Shown piece by piece: positions 33,963 to 42,914 of a DNA stretch of 64,000 bases (positions are counted from its first letter, which is position 1; the number at the start of each line of letters is the position of its first letter). The notes beneath the pieces are model-generated. The model was given only the letters and a program-made list of their open reading frames with translations. It searched no databases and was not told where the DNA came from. The translations under genes and the position numbers were made by a program. The stretch lies in the NCBI RefSeq assembly GCF_001899075.1, contig NZ_MKVA01000011.1:496001-560000 (forward strand), given 5' to 3'. This stretch comes from Devosia sp. 67-54. GTDB taxonomy: Bacteria; Pseudomonadota; Alphaproteobacteria; Rhizobiales; Devosiaceae.

Positions 33963-35002
33963 TATTCGGCCGCCACGCGGCGTTCGGCGAAGGCCGGGGC
34001 GGCGGGCGCCGACGCACCGCGCACCACGAAGGCGATCGCGTCGGCGGAGGCGGGGTTGCGATAGGCGTGCATCAGTCCCACCGGCACCGTCAGCGTGTCG
34101 CCGGCGCCCATCACCAGCCGGCCGCCGTCCCACGAGAATTCGAGCGTGCCCGACTGCATGAAGATCACTTCCTGCTCGGCGCGCGAATGCATCGGGATGC
34201 TGGCGCCGGTCTCGAGCTTCAGGCGGCGCAGGGCAAAGCCGTGGTCCCAATGGCCGATGATCGGGCCGGCCTTGAAGCCGTCCCGGGAGTCGATGTCGCC
34301 GATCACCGCGTCTTCCTCAACGCCGGGCCCGGCGAGAGGCGAGTTCGGGTTGCCCGTCATGGCCGCCGCCTTGAGGGCATATTTGCTGAGCTCGCTCATC
34401 GGGGGCGTCGCCAGCTCCTTGAGCTTGGCGGCATCGGGCGGCTGCTCCATCTCGGCGCCCTCCGGCACCGTTTCGCCCAGCGTCGTGTCGATCAGCTTGC
34501 CGCCCTTCAGCAGCTTCAGGCCGAAATCCTCGGCCATCTTGAACACCGACGGCGCCCAGACCACCTTGCCTGGATCGTCATGGCCAAGCACGACGGCGAG
34601 AAATCCCGTGCCTTCGTCGCGCTTTTCGAAGCCGCGGAACATGTGCGTCGGCACGCTCGCGACGTCGCCAGGTTCGACGTCGAGATAACCCTCGTCCTTG
34701 TTGGCGCCGAAGACGAAGCGCCACTTGCCGGTGTGCACCAGGAAGGTCTCGGCGGTCAGATGCGAGTGCTGCGAATTGGTGCAGCCGAAGGGTTGCCGCG
34801 CCGCACCGAAATTGAAGCCGTGTGCCTCGGGAATATGCACCACCTGCGCCGGGTTCTCGGAAACGCCCGGCCCGATGATGGTGAAATTCTCCTTGCGATC
34901 GGACCCGGGCGTGCGCGCATCGATGAAGGCGTTGCGCAGCCCCTTGAGGTCGGCGTAGCGGACCAGCCGCTTTTCCATCGCCTCCTGCGTCCATTTGCTC
35001 AT
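33962..35002 (-). CDS. Bicupin-domain protein
   Basis: A 346-residue protein with two cupin domains. Domain 1 (about 70-160) has QHSHLTAETFLVHTGKWRF with later PGDVASVPTHMFRG; domain 2 (about 245-325) has PMHSRAEQEVIFMQSGTLEF with PVGLMHAYRNP. His/Glu ligands for one metal can be seen in each. The two-domain plan is shared by gentisate-type dioxygenases and sugar isomerases, but I cannot place it in either. ATG 35002 begins the operon cupin-MetE-RraA, 24 bases from the R2 operator at 35026. Confidence 0.8.
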   Translation of the reverse strand: MSKWTQEAMEKRLVRYADLKGLRNAFIDARTPGSDRKENFTIIGPGVSENPAQVVHIPEAHGFNFGAARQPFGCTNSQHSHLTAETFLVHTGKWRFVFGANKDEGYLDVEPGDVASVPTHMFRGFEKRDEGTGFLAVVLGHDDPGKVVWAPSVFKMAEDFGLKLLKGGKLIDTTLGETVPEGAEMEQPPDAAKLKELATPPMSELSKYALKAAAMTGNPNSPLAGPGVEEDAVIGDIDSRDGFKAGPIIGHWDHGFALRRLKLETGASIPMHSRAEQEVIFMQSGTLEFSWDGGRLVMGAGDTLTVPVGLMHAYRNPASADAIAFVVRGASAPAAPAFAERRVAAE

Positions 35003-35025
35003 GTCGAAACTCCTTTCACAGCCTT

Positions 35026-35039
35026 TGCATTCGTATGCA
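35026..35039. promoter_or_regulatory. LacI-type operator R2 before the cupin operon
   Basis: TGCATTCGTATGCA, the R2 palindrome with one arm carrying T instead of A two bases from the centre. It sits 24 bases upstream of the cupin start on the minus strand and also lies 29 bases past the end of the R2 regulator gene. Confidence 0.75.
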
Positions 35040-35067
35040 CAGCGCGCGCTGCCCAAAGCCGATCGGC

Positions 35068-36147
35068 TCAGCGCGTGGCGGCAGATTTGTAGAATTTCAC
35101 TCCATCGCGCTCGACGATGCCTGTCTTGGGCAGGCGGGCGGAGGTGCGCACGATGAGCTCGCCCGGGATGACCCGGTGCTGCGGCTCGATCTCGCCGGAG
35201 GCGATCTGGTCCATCAGGATGTCGACGGTCGCTTCCGCCATCGGCATGATCGGCTGCGTCACCGAGGTGATGCCGTAGCTTGGCCAGCGGGCCGGGCCGA
35301 CATCGTCATAGCCCACGATCGACAGGTCCTTGGGAATCGTGAGGCCGAATTCGTAGCGGGCGACGTCCATCACGGCGACGGCCATATGGTCGTTGGCGAC
35401 GAAGATCGCCTGCGGGCGTTTGGGCAGCGACAGCAGCTCCCGAGCCGCCGCTTCGGCGTCGGCGCGGTTGTAATTGCCGGTCCTGACCTCGATCTTGCTG
35501 AAGCCGCCGGCCTTCAGGCCCTCGCGGAAGCCGATGAGCCGATCGCGATTGGTCGACGAGTTCTCCAGCCCCGAAATGTAGCCGAAGCTCTTGTGCCCGC
35601 CGGCGATGAGAAATTCGGCAAGCAGCCGCCCGCCTTCGCGGTTGCGTGTCGTGACCGACGAAGCCGCGGCCTTCTCTGTTGTGCGATTGAACAGCACCAC
35701 TGGAATGCCCGCGACGGTGCATTCTTCCGACAGCTGCGAACTCAGCGAGGTCGAGGCAAGGATGATGCCATCGACCCGGTACTGCATCAGTTGGTCGAAC
35801 ACCGGATCGGAATCGCGGTCCATGAAGCCGGTGAACAGCAGCACATGGTAGTTCTCGGCGGCGAGGCGGCGGCCGAGTTCCTCCAGCACGTCCGGGTAGA
35901 ACAGATTTTCGAGATACGCCATCACCACCGCGATGATGCGCGAGCGCGAGGTGATCAGCGAGCGAGCGATGGCATTGGGGCGGTAGCCCAGCTCCTTGGC
36001 GGCAGCCAGCACCTTGGCGCGCGTCTTCGGTGAAATAGAGGCGCCGGGCGTGAAGGTGCGCGACACCGCCGACTGCGACACGCCAGCATGCTCGGCAACC
36101 TGCGACGAGGTCACGGAAGGCTTCTTGGTGATTATTCCGCCGTCCAT
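35068..36147 (-). CDS. LacI family transcriptional regulator (R2)
   Basis: A 359-residue regulator with helix-turn-helix SSQVAEHAGVSQSAVSRTF, hinge PNAIARSL and an effector domain beginning RIIAVVMAYLENLFY. At the positions matching PurR 15, 16 and 55 it has Gln, Ser and Ile, whereas R1 has Gln, Ser and Ser. The likely targets are the palindromes at 30709, 35026, 38253, 44298 and 44322. ATG 36147 is chosen; it lies inside the end of the SDR gene, a 16-base overlap, so R2 is made from the HisD-SDR-LacI transcript and is probably autoregulated through the 38253 operator. Confidence 0.9.
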   Translation of the reverse strand: MDGGIITKKPSVTSSQVAEHAGVSQSAVSRTFTPGASISPKTRAKVLAAAKELGYRPNAIARSLITSRSRIIAVVMAYLENLFYPDVLEELGRRLAAENYHVLLFTGFMDRDSDPVFDQLMQYRVDGIILASTSLSSQLSEECTVAGIPVVLFNRTTEKAAASSVTTRNREGGRLLAEFLIAGGHKSFGYISGLENSSTNRDRLIGFREGLKAGGFSKIEVRTGNYNRADAEAAARELLSLPKRPQAIFVANDHMAVAVMDVARYEFGLTIPKDLSIVGYDDVGPARWPSYGITSVTQPIMPMAEATVDILMDQIASGEIEPQHRVIPGELIVRTSARLPKTGIVERDGVKFYKSAATR

Positions 36148-36896
36148 CCGCCATCCACCACCAGAGCTGAGCCGGTCATCAAGCTGGCCGCATCCGACGC
36201 CAGGAACACCACCGGCCCCATGATGTCTTCGAGCCGGCCGATCCGCCCAAGCTTGATCTTCGACAGCACCCACGATTTGAACCCCGGGTCCGCGAGGCTT
36301 CTGCTCGCGAGTTCGGTGTCGATGAACGTGGGACAGATACTGTTGACACGAATATTGTGGACCGCGAGGTCGATCGCCATCGCTTTGGTGAGGCCTTCAA
36401 CAGCAAACTTGCTGGCCGAATAGACCGCTCGGTCGGGGCCGCCGACCTGGCCCATCTGCGACGAGATGTTGATGATCGAGCCAGGCCGGCCCTGCGCCAC
36501 GAGCCGCGTGGCGACCGCTTGGCTCGCAAACAGCGTGGCGCCGACATTGACGTCCATCACCGCATGATAGTCGCGAGGTGTCACTGCGAGGATCGGAGCG
36601 TGGCGCGCCGCGCCCGCGCTGTTGACCAGGACGTCGAACGGCTCGCCGCGATCGACCAGTGCCCCCACGGCGTCGAAATCGGTGACATCGAGCGCCTCGC
36701 CGTCTGCTGCGTAGCCGGCCGCCCGGAGTGCCGCAACTACCGCGCCCACATCCGAGCTGCTGCGCGCGACAATCGTAACGACCGCGCCGGCCGCCGCCAG
36801 GGCGGTCGCCGCCGCAAGGCCGATGCCGCGCGAGCCGCCCGTGACCAGGGCACGCTTGCCGTCGACCCTGAGGCTAGGTGTGCGCGGCAGGTCCAT
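36132..36896 (-). CDS. SDR family NAD(P)-dependent oxidoreductase
   Basis: A 254-residue classical SDR. The cofactor motif TGGSRGIG lies at 19-26, the NNAG-equivalent is VNSAGAARHAP, the catalytic Ser is in INISSQMG and the Tyr/Lys pair in YSASKFAVEG. The end GSALVVDGGWTAE is usual. It starts four bases after the HisD-like stop and overlaps the R2 gene, so it is part of the HisD-SDR-LacI operon. It probably oxidises a secondary alcohol of the substrate. Confidence 0.9.
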   Translation of the reverse strand: MDLPRTPSLRVDGKRALVTGGSRGIGLAAATALAAAGAVVTIVARSSSDVGAVVAALRAAGYAADGEALDVTDFDAVGALVDRGEPFDVLVNSAGAARHAPILAVTPRDYHAVMDVNVGATLFASQAVATRLVAQGRPGSIINISSQMGQVGGPDRAVYSASKFAVEGLTKAMAIDLAVHNIRVNSICPTFIDTELASRSLADPGFKSWVLSKIKLGRIGRLEDIMGPVVFLASDAASLMTGSALVVDGGWTAE

Positions 36897-36899
36897 CGT

Positions 36900-38225
36900 T
36901 CATTCGGCGGCTGCCCGCGGGCCAGCCGCGGTGGCATAGGGGATGTTGCGGCCGCCATAGCGGCGGACGCGAATATTGGCCTGCTCGGCGTGTCCGACGA
37001 AGCCTTCGAGCATGCACAGCCGCGAGCAGTATTCGCCCACCATCGCCGACGCTTCGTCGGTCTCGACCATCTGCCAGGTGCAGGTCTTGATGAATTTCCC
37101 CACCCACAGGCCGCCGGTGTAGCGCGCCGCCTTCTGCGTCGGCAGTGTGTGGTTGGTGCCGATCACCTTGTCGCCGAACGCCACATTCGTGCGTGGCCCG
37201 AGGAACAATGCGCCAAAATTGGTGAGATGGTCGCGGAACCACAGGTCGCGATCGGTCATCACCTGCACATGCTCGCTGGCGATGCGGTCGGCTTCGGCCA
37301 GCATCTCCTCATAGCTGTCGCAGACTATGATCTCGCCGAAATCGGTCCATGACCGGCGGGCCGTCTCGCCGGTGGGCAATATGTCGAGCAGGCGCTCGAT
37401 CTGCGCCATCGTCTCGCGAGCGAGCTTTTCGGAATTGGTGACAAGGATGGCGGGCGAGGTCGGGCCGTGCTCGGCTTGACCGAGCAGGTCCGTGGCGCAG
37501 AGCTCGCCGTCTACCGTCTCGTCGGCGATCAGCAGCGTTTCGGTGGGACCGGCGAAGAGGTCGATGCCGACCCGGCCATAGAGCTGGCGCTTGGCTTCGG
37601 CGACGAAGGCGTTGCCGGGGCCGACCAGCATGTCGACCGGCGTGATCGACTGCGTCCCGATCGCCATCGCGGCCACCGCCTGGATGCCGCCGAGGACGAG
37701 GATCTCGTCGGCGCCCGCCATGTGCTGGGCCGCGACGATGGCCGGCGCCGGCTTGCCATGGAAGGGCGGGGCGGCGGTAATGACGCGGCCGCAGCCGGCG
37801 ACCTTGGCGGTCAGCACCGACATATGCGCCGAGGCGAGCAGCGGATATTTGCCGCCGGGCACGTAGCAGCCGACCGAGGCGATCGGCACGAGGCGGTGGC
37901 CGAGCGTCACCCCTGGCATCGTCTCGACCGACAGCTCGCTCAGCGTCGCCTTCTGCTGCTCGGCGAAATTGCGTACCTGCTGCTGCGCGAAGGCGATATC
38001 GGAGAGATCCTGTTCGGACAGTTGCGCCATGCAGGCATCGATCTCGGCTGGCGTCAGGCGGAAATCGTCACGGTCCCAATTGTCGAATTTGCGCGACAGC
38101 TCGCGCACGGCCTCGTCGCCGCGCTTTTCGATATCGGCAAGGATGCCCTCGACCGTGACGCGCACCTGCCGGTCCGCCTCCGCCCGCGCCGCCACGTCCT
38201 TGCTGCGCTTCAGCCACTTCGCCAT
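36900..38225 (-). CDS. HisD-like dehydrogenase, copy 2 (catabolic)
   Basis: A 441-residue histidinol-dehydrogenase homologue. [15 protein letters not shown] (118-132), [16 protein letters not shown] (202-217), the zinc residues Q250/H253 in LLGQAEHG, the Asp in [15 protein letters not shown] and the EH pair in SEHVQVMT are all present. It resembles the pseudogene at 7507-8643 far more than copy 1, for example in the shared ending [23 protein letters not shown] 38225 follows the R2 operator by 27 bases. First gene of the HisD-SDR-LacI operon. Confidence 0.9.
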   Translation of the reverse strand: MAKWLKRSKDVAARAEADRQVRVTVEGILADIEKRGDEAVRELSRKFDNWDRDDFRLTPAEIDACMAQLSEQDLSDIAFAQQQVRNFAEQQKATLSELSVETMPGVTLGHRLVPIASVGCYVPGGKYPLLASAHMSVLTAKVAGCGRVITAAPPFHGKPAPAIVAAQHMAGADEILVLGGIQAVAAMAIGTQSITPVDMLVGPGNAFVAEAKRQLYGRVGIDLFAGPTETLLIADETVDGELCATDLLGQAEHGPTSPAILVTNSEKLARETMAQIERLLDILPTGETARRSWTDFGEIIVCDSYEEMLAEADRIASEHVQVMTDRDLWFRDHLTNFGALFLGPRTNVAFGDKVIGTNHTLPTQKAARYTGGLWVGKFIKTCTWQMVETDEASAMVGEYCSRLCMLEGFVGHAEQANIRVRRYGGRNIPYATAAGPRAAAE

Positions 38226-38252
38226 TCCGACCGCCTTCCGTTTGGCTCGATC

Positions 38253-38268
38253 TTGCATACGTATGCAA
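38253..38268. promoter_or_regulatory. LacI-type operator R2 before the HisD-SDR-LacI operon
   Basis: Perfect 16-bp palindrome TTGCATACGTATGCAA, 27 bases upstream of the HisD-like start at 38225. It probably also sets the level of R2 itself. Confidence 0.82.
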
Positions 38269-38313
38269 AGATTGCAAGAGACCTCCCGGTGGTTTCCCTG
38301 CAACTGCGCGAAT

Positions 38314-39867
38314 TTAGCGCGGCGGCTGCGGCGGCCGCTGCAAGGCAAAGTCGGTGGCACGTTCGAATGCATCGCCGATCTGGCATAGGCGCGCCTCGCC
38401 GAAATGCCGGCCGACGAGTTGCATACCGAGCGGCAGCCCGTCGGCAAATCCCATCGGCAGCACCAGCGCCGGATGTCCGGAAAGGTTGAAGCCGATTGTG
38501 CGCATCGGCGTCCACACCGAGCCCTTGCCGAACAGCGCCACGGGCAGAGCGGGCGTCAGTGTGCCGACCGTCACGAGGGCATCGAAACGCGCGAAGATGT
38601 CGGTGTCGAGCCGCCGGCGAAACGCCTCGCCAACGCGCTTCGCCTTGGCATATTCGGCCGCGGTGACAACGGCGCCGGCGACGAGGCTCTGATAGGTCTT
38701 GCGGCCGTACCCCTCGGGTCGCGCGGCGAGGTCGCCGGCATGGGCGTCGAAGCTTTCCTTGTGCAGCACCGCCGCTGCCGCGACCTCGATCGCGCTGTAT
38801 TCGGGCAGCGTCACCTGCTCGATGCTGGTGCCCAGTTGCGAGAGCGTCGACACGGCGGCGTCCATCGCCGCGACCACCTCGGCGGTCGCTTGCGGGTCGC
38901 GCGCGAACCAGTCGCGAGCATAGGCGATGCGCAGCCCGGCAATCGGCTGGCCGAGCAGGGCCGACGCCGCCTCGGCGCCGCTCCGCCCGCTGATGACGTC
39001 GAGCGTCAGCGCCGCCTCGGCGGTCGTCGCGCTCATCGGCCCCACATGATCCATCGACGGGGACATCGCCAGCACGCCCGCGGTCGGCACCAGGCCATGG
39101 GTTGGCTTGAGGCCGACCACGCCGCAATAGGCGGCCGGGCCGCGCACCGAGCCGCCGGTATCGGTGCCGATGCTGGTGCGCAGCAGGCCGCCGGCAACTG
39201 CCGCCGCGCAGCCCGACGACGAGCCGCCGGTGATGTGCTCGAGGCTCCACGGATTGCGGGCGGGCGGATAGAGCGTGTCGAAGGCCGGTCCGACCGTGCC
39301 CCATTCATAGGTCGCGAGCTTGCCCAGGATCACCGCCCCGCCGTCGATCAAGCGGGTGACGACCGCGGCGTCCTGCGCCGCGACCCGGCCGGCGCGACCA
39401 CGTGATCCGGCAGTGGTCGCGAGGCTCTCGACATCGATCATGTCCTTTATGCCGACCGGGATACCGTGCAGTGGCCCGCGATCGTGGCCGGCGGCGAGCT
39501 CGGCGTCGGCGCGGAGCGCAGCCGCCAGCGCCCGCTCGGCGTCGACGACATAAAAGCTCCGATAGTCCCGGTCACGCTCGGCGATGCGAGCCAGCGCGGC
39601 ACGCACCAGATCGACCGAGGTCAATTGGCCGCTGCGGAGGCGCTTGCCGGCTTCGCCGATCGGCAGGTCAGCCGCCGCGCGCGTTTCGTCGACTGCGGCG
39701 GTATCGTCCAGCGCCGCGACACCTTCGCTCAGCCAGCGCGCGAGAGCGAAGACGCTGTCGGCTTCGTCCCTGTTGAGCTTGATCCCGCGCGCCGCGAGCG
39801 CCGTATCGAACGTCGCCCGGTCGAGGCCGTCGCCATCGGCTCTGGTGTCGGCAATTGGCGTCGCCAT
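38314..39867 (-). CDS. Amidase signature family protein
   Basis: A 517-residue cytosolic amidase. The Ser-cisSer-Lys triad is visible: Lys in [12 protein letters not shown], the [14 protein letters not shown] loop with the bridging Ser, and the nucleophile Ser in [15 protein letters not shown]. The N-terminal helical region is typical of AtzF/GatA-like amidases. ATG 39867 overlaps the ATPase stop (TGATG), so it is the fifth gene of the importer operon and likely hydrolyses an amide bond in the imported compound. Substrate not predictable. Confidence 0.88.
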   Translation of the reverse strand: MATPIADTRADGDGLDRATFDTALAARGIKLNRDEADSVFALARWLSEGVAALDDTAAVDETRAAADLPIGEAGKRLRSGQLTSVDLVRAALARIAERDRDYRSFYVVDAERALAAALRADAELAAGHDRGPLHGIPVGIKDMIDVESLATTAGSRGRAGRVAAQDAAVVTRLIDGGAVILGKLATYEWGTVGPAFDTLYPPARNPWSLEHITGGSSSGCAAAVAGGLLRTSIGTDTGGSVRGPAAYCGVVGLKPTHGLVPTAGVLAMSPSMDHVGPMSATTAEAALTLDVISGRSGAEAASALLGQPIAGLRIAYARDWFARDPQATAEVVAAMDAAVSTLSQLGTSIEQVTLPEYSAIEVAAAAVLHKESFDAHAGDLAARPEGYGRKTYQSLVAGAVVTAAEYAKAKRVGEAFRRRLDTDIFARFDALVTVGTLTPALPVALFGKGSVWTPMRTIGFNLSGHPALVLPMGFADGLPLGMQLVGRHFGEARLCQIGDAFERATDFALQRPPQPPR

Positions 39868-40928
39868 CACGTTGCCGCGCCACCGAGGCGCTGGCCCGAC
39901 TGCCGGTCGAAGACGTGGCAGGCGCGCGCCGGCACCTGCGCCGAAATGGGCGAACCGATCTCGGCGGCAAAATCCTTGCTGGTCTTGATCGACACCAGCT
40001 CGCCGCCGACCCGCATCGATACCATCGAGGCTTCGCCAAGCAGCTCCAGGGAATAGATCGGGGCGGTGAGTTGCCCGCCGCTCGGCACGATCTCGGCGTC
40101 CTCGGCACGGAAGCCCAGGATCACCGGACCATCAGTCCCGCCGCCGACGCCCTCGATGCGGATGTTCTCGCCGGTGAACACGCCCCCCTGCAGCACACCC
40201 GGCACCAGGTTCATGGCCGGCGAGCCGATGAAGCCGGCCACGAACGTGTTGGCCGGCCTGTCGTAGATCTCCTTCGGCGCACCAATCTGCTGCACCACGC
40301 CCTTGTTCATCACCACCACGCGGTCGGCCAGCGTCATCGCCTCGATCTGGTCGTGCGTCACATAGATGGTGGTGGTCTTGAGCGTATGGTGCAGATTCTT
40401 GATCTGCGCCCGCGTCGACACGCGCAATTTGGCGTCGAGGTTCGAAAGTGGCTCGTCCATCAGAAAGGCATTGGGCTCGCGCACGATGGCGCGCGCCAGC
40501 GCCACGCGCTGCCGCTGGCCGCCGGACAGCGCCGCCGGGCGTCGCTCCAGGAAGTCGCTGAGCTCGACCATGTTCGCCGCCTTCATCACCTTGTCATGGT
40601 GCAACTCCTTGGGCACCTTGCGCACGCGCAGCGGGAAGCGGATGTTCTCGTACACCGTGAGGTTGGGATAGAGTCCGTAGCTCTGGAACACCATCGAGAT
40701 GTCGCGGTCCTTGGGCTCGAGCTTGTTGACCATGCGCTCGCCCAGCCAGATCTCGCCGCCGCTCACCTCCTCGAGGCCCGCGATCATGCGCATGGTCGTG
40801 GTCTTGCCGCAGCCTGAGGGGCCGAGCAGCACGAGGAATTCCTGGTCGGCGACGTCGAGGTTGATCTGGTCGACCGCGACGAACTTGCCCCAGCGGCGCG
40901 ACACGTTCTTGAGCTGAATGCGGGCCAT
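39867..40928 (-). CDS. ugpC: ABC transporter ATP-binding protein, UgpC/MalK type
   Basis: A 353-residue ATPase: Walker [18 protein letters not shown], signature [15 protein letters not shown], Walker [13 protein letters not shown], switch histidine in YVTHDQIEAMTLADR. A TOBE domain fills the C-terminal third. It serves the two permeases encoded immediately upstream (four-base gap). The symbol is a family label only. It is a parallel of the ATPase at 13530 in the R1 module. Confidence 0.92.
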   Translation of the reverse strand: MARIQLKNVSRRWGKFVAVDQINLDVADQEFLVLLGPSGCGKTTTMRMIAGLEEVSGGEIWLGERMVNKLEPKDRDISMVFQSYGLYPNLTVYENIRFPLRVRKVPKELHHDKVMKAANMVELSDFLERRPAALSGGQRQRVALARAIVREPNAFLMDEPLSNLDAKLRVSTRAQIKNLHHTLKTTTIYVTHDQIEAMTLADRVVVMNKGVVQQIGAPKEIYDRPANTFVAGFIGSPAMNLVPGVLQGGVFTGENIRIEGVGGGTDGPVILGFRAEDAEIVPSGGQLTAPIYSLELLGEASMVSMRVGGELVSIKTSKDFAAEIGSPISAQVPARACHVFDRQSGQRLGGAAT

Positions 40929-40932
40929 GAGC

Positions 40933-41814
40933 CTATCCCTTTACCGCGCCGGCGGTGAGGCCGCTGACGATCTGCCGCTGGAAGAACAGCACGAGGATGA
41001 ACAGCGGCACCGTGGCCGAAACCACTGCGGCCACCGCGTACATGACGTTGCCGGACTGATAGATCGAGCTCATGAAGCTCTGGATTTTCGGAATCATGGT
41101 CTGGTTGTCCTGGCTGAGCAGCATCGCCGTCACGGCGAAATCGTTGTAGCCGAGCAGAAAGCTGAACAGGCCGGTGGTGATCACGCCCGGCCACATGACC
41201 GGGATGACCACCCGGCGGAAGGCTTCGAAGCGCGTGCAGCCATCGACCATGGCGCTCTCGTCGAGGTCCTTGGGGATGCTGAGGAAGAACGAATGCAGCA
41301 TCCACAGCGTGAAGGGCTGGTTGATGGCGACGAGCACGATGATGGCCGTCGGCAGATAGCCCCAGATGTTGAGCTGGAAGAACGGCAGCAGATAGCCCGA
41401 CACCAGCGTGATGTGCGGCATGGCGCGGAAGATCAGCGCGATGATGAGGATCCAGAACGAATAGCGCTGCCCGGAGCGGGCGAGGGCGTAGCCGCCCAGC
41501 GTGCCGAAGGTCAGCGAGATGATGGTGACGAACACCGTGACCAGCACGGTATTGATGACCGAGCGCCAGAAGTTGTTGGTGACCCACGCGCCGTAATAGC
41601 CGGCGCCGGTGAAGCTGGCGCCGGTCTGCTGCTGCGTCGCGGGGCCGGTGATGGCGTTCCACCAGCTCAGCCGCGAGAAGAAATCGGCCTCGACCTTGAA
41701 CGAGCCCCACACCGTCCATAGGAACGGGAAGGCGGCCGCGATCAGCCAGACGATGATGAAGACGCTCGCGAGGATCGACAGTGGCAGTGGCCGCTTCTGC
41801 ATTGCAGCGCTCAT
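40933..41814 (-). CDS. ABC transporter permease, MalG/UgpE-like
   Basis: A 293-residue inner-membrane protein with six hydrophobic helices. The EAA loop is ESAMVDGCTRFEAFRRV-like (DESAMVDGCTRFEAFRRVV, about 195-213), and the C terminus FQRQIVSGLTAGAVKG is the MalG signature shared with the R1 counterpart at 12674. One base separates its ATG from the MalF-like stop. Confidence 0.92.
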   Translation of the reverse strand: MSAAMQKRPLPLSILASVFIIVWLIAAAFPFLWTVWGSFKVEADFFSRLSWWNAITGPATQQQTGASFTGAGYYGAWVTNNFWRSVINTVLVTVFVTIISLTFGTLGGYALARSGQRYSFWILIIALIFRAMPHITLVSGYLLPFFQLNIWGYLPTAIIVLVAINQPFTLWMLHSFFLSIPKDLDESAMVDGCTRFEAFRRVVIPVMWPGVITTGLFSFLLGYNDFAVTAMLLSQDNQTMIPKIQSFMSSIYQSGNVMYAVAAVVSATVPLFILVLFFQRQIVSGLTAGAVKG

Positions 41815-41815
41815 C

Positions 41816-42847
41816 TCACGCCCCCTTCCTCGAGAATTCGCGCCAGGTGCGGATCAGCACTGGCGTCAGCAGGATGACGACGCCGATGATCGTCAGCATC
41901 GAGGTGGCGGCCGCCGAGCCGAAGAGCTGTGCGTTCTGGCCGTGCAGATCGTCGAAGATCGCCGAGCTGAGCGAGGAGGCGTTGGCCGATGCATTGAAGC
42001 CGACGATCGGCTCGAACACGCGGAAATTGTCCATCAGCTGCACCAGCGCGACGAAGGTCGCGAGCGGCGCGAGCGAGGGGATGACGACGAAGTGGATGCG
42101 CTCCCAGCGCGATGCGCCGTCGACCATGGCGCTTTCGAGCGTGTCGTGCGGCACCATCTGCAGGCCGGCATAGAACACGACGAAGGAGAACGGGGCGTTG
42201 GTCCAGATCCCGTAGACGATCAGCACCACCCAGGTCAGGACCGGCGAGGCTTTGAGGTAAAGGTTGGGGTCGTGGAACAGCGCCTGCAGATTGGCGCCGA
42301 TGATGCCGTTGGAATCGATCATCCAATAGATGATCAGCGCGCCGACGAGCGGCGTGATGATCATGGGCAGCAGCGACAGGAAGATCGCCGGCCCTTTGAC
42401 CAGGTGCGGTAGCCCGTTGATGCCCAAAGCGATGAAGAAGCCGAGGATCATCGCCAGCGGCGTGACCAGGATGCAATAGGCCAGCGTGAAGGCCAGCGCC
42501 CGATAGAGCGGCAGTGCATAGATGCGGGCGACGATGTCGGCCGGCCCGCTGTTGCTGGCGAGGATCGCACCGATCTCGCCGACCGCCAGATGCGAGCGGT
42601 TCAGATAGGTGCCGAGGCCGTTGAAGCGGCCTAGCGGCTCGGCTCGCTGCAGCGCCAGCGTCTTTTCGGCATCGACATGCGTGTCTTTGCTGCACCCGAA
42701 CGGTCCGCAGCTCTCGACCGTGACCATCACCTTCTCGTGCTCGATATAGAGCGACTGGATGGCGACCGACACGATGGGCAGCGCGATGAACAGCAGCATC
42801 GCCAGCGCCGAAGGCAGGATGAACCAGAAGAAAGTTCTGTGCTTCAT
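41816..42847 (-). CDS. ABC transporter permease, MalF/UgpA-like, with an extended periplasmic segment
   Basis: A 343-residue permease, somewhat longer than the R1 partner at 11743. After the first helix (FWFILPSALAMLLFIALPIV) there is an extra hydrophilic stretch of about 60 residues with two cysteines (VESCGPFGCSKD), then five more helices. The EAA loop is LESAMVDGASRWERIHFVV. The extension is absent from the R1 protein and might contact the binding protein. Confidence 0.9.
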   Translation of the reverse strand: MKHRTFFWFILPSALAMLLFIALPIVSVAIQSLYIEHEKVMVTVESCGPFGCSKDTHVDAEKTLALQRAEPLGRFNGLGTYLNRSHLAVGEIGAILASNSGPADIVARIYALPLYRALAFTLAYCILVTPLAMILGFFIALGINGLPHLVKGPAIFLSLLPMIITPLVGALIIYWMIDSNGIIGANLQALFHDPNLYLKASPVLTWVVLIVYGIWTNAPFSFVVFYAGLQMVPHDTLESAMVDGASRWERIHFVVIPSLAPLATFVALVQLMDNFRVFEPIVGFNASANASSLSSAIFDDLHGQNAQLFGSAAATSMLTIIGVVILLTPVLIRTWREFSRKGA

Positions 42848-42876
42848 GCGACGCCCTCGGGAGAAGTCGAACGAAA

Positions 42877-42898
42877 GGGGCCAGCTTCCGCCGGCCCC
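42877..42898 (-). terminator. Intercistronic hairpin between binding-protein and permease genes
   Basis: Inverted repeat of nine bases with one mismatch around TTCC (arms 42877-42885 and 42890-42898). On the transcribed minus strand it is followed by TTTCGTT, so it could terminate part of the transcripts and lower permease relative to binding-protein levels. Confidence 0.55.
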
Positions 42899-42914
42899 CT
42901 GCGATGTCGAGACC

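Noticed and set aside
30780-38225. HisD-like genes as part of histidine biosynthesis
   Set aside because: No other his gene is present, there are two intact copies and one broken, and all lie beside LacI operators and importers.
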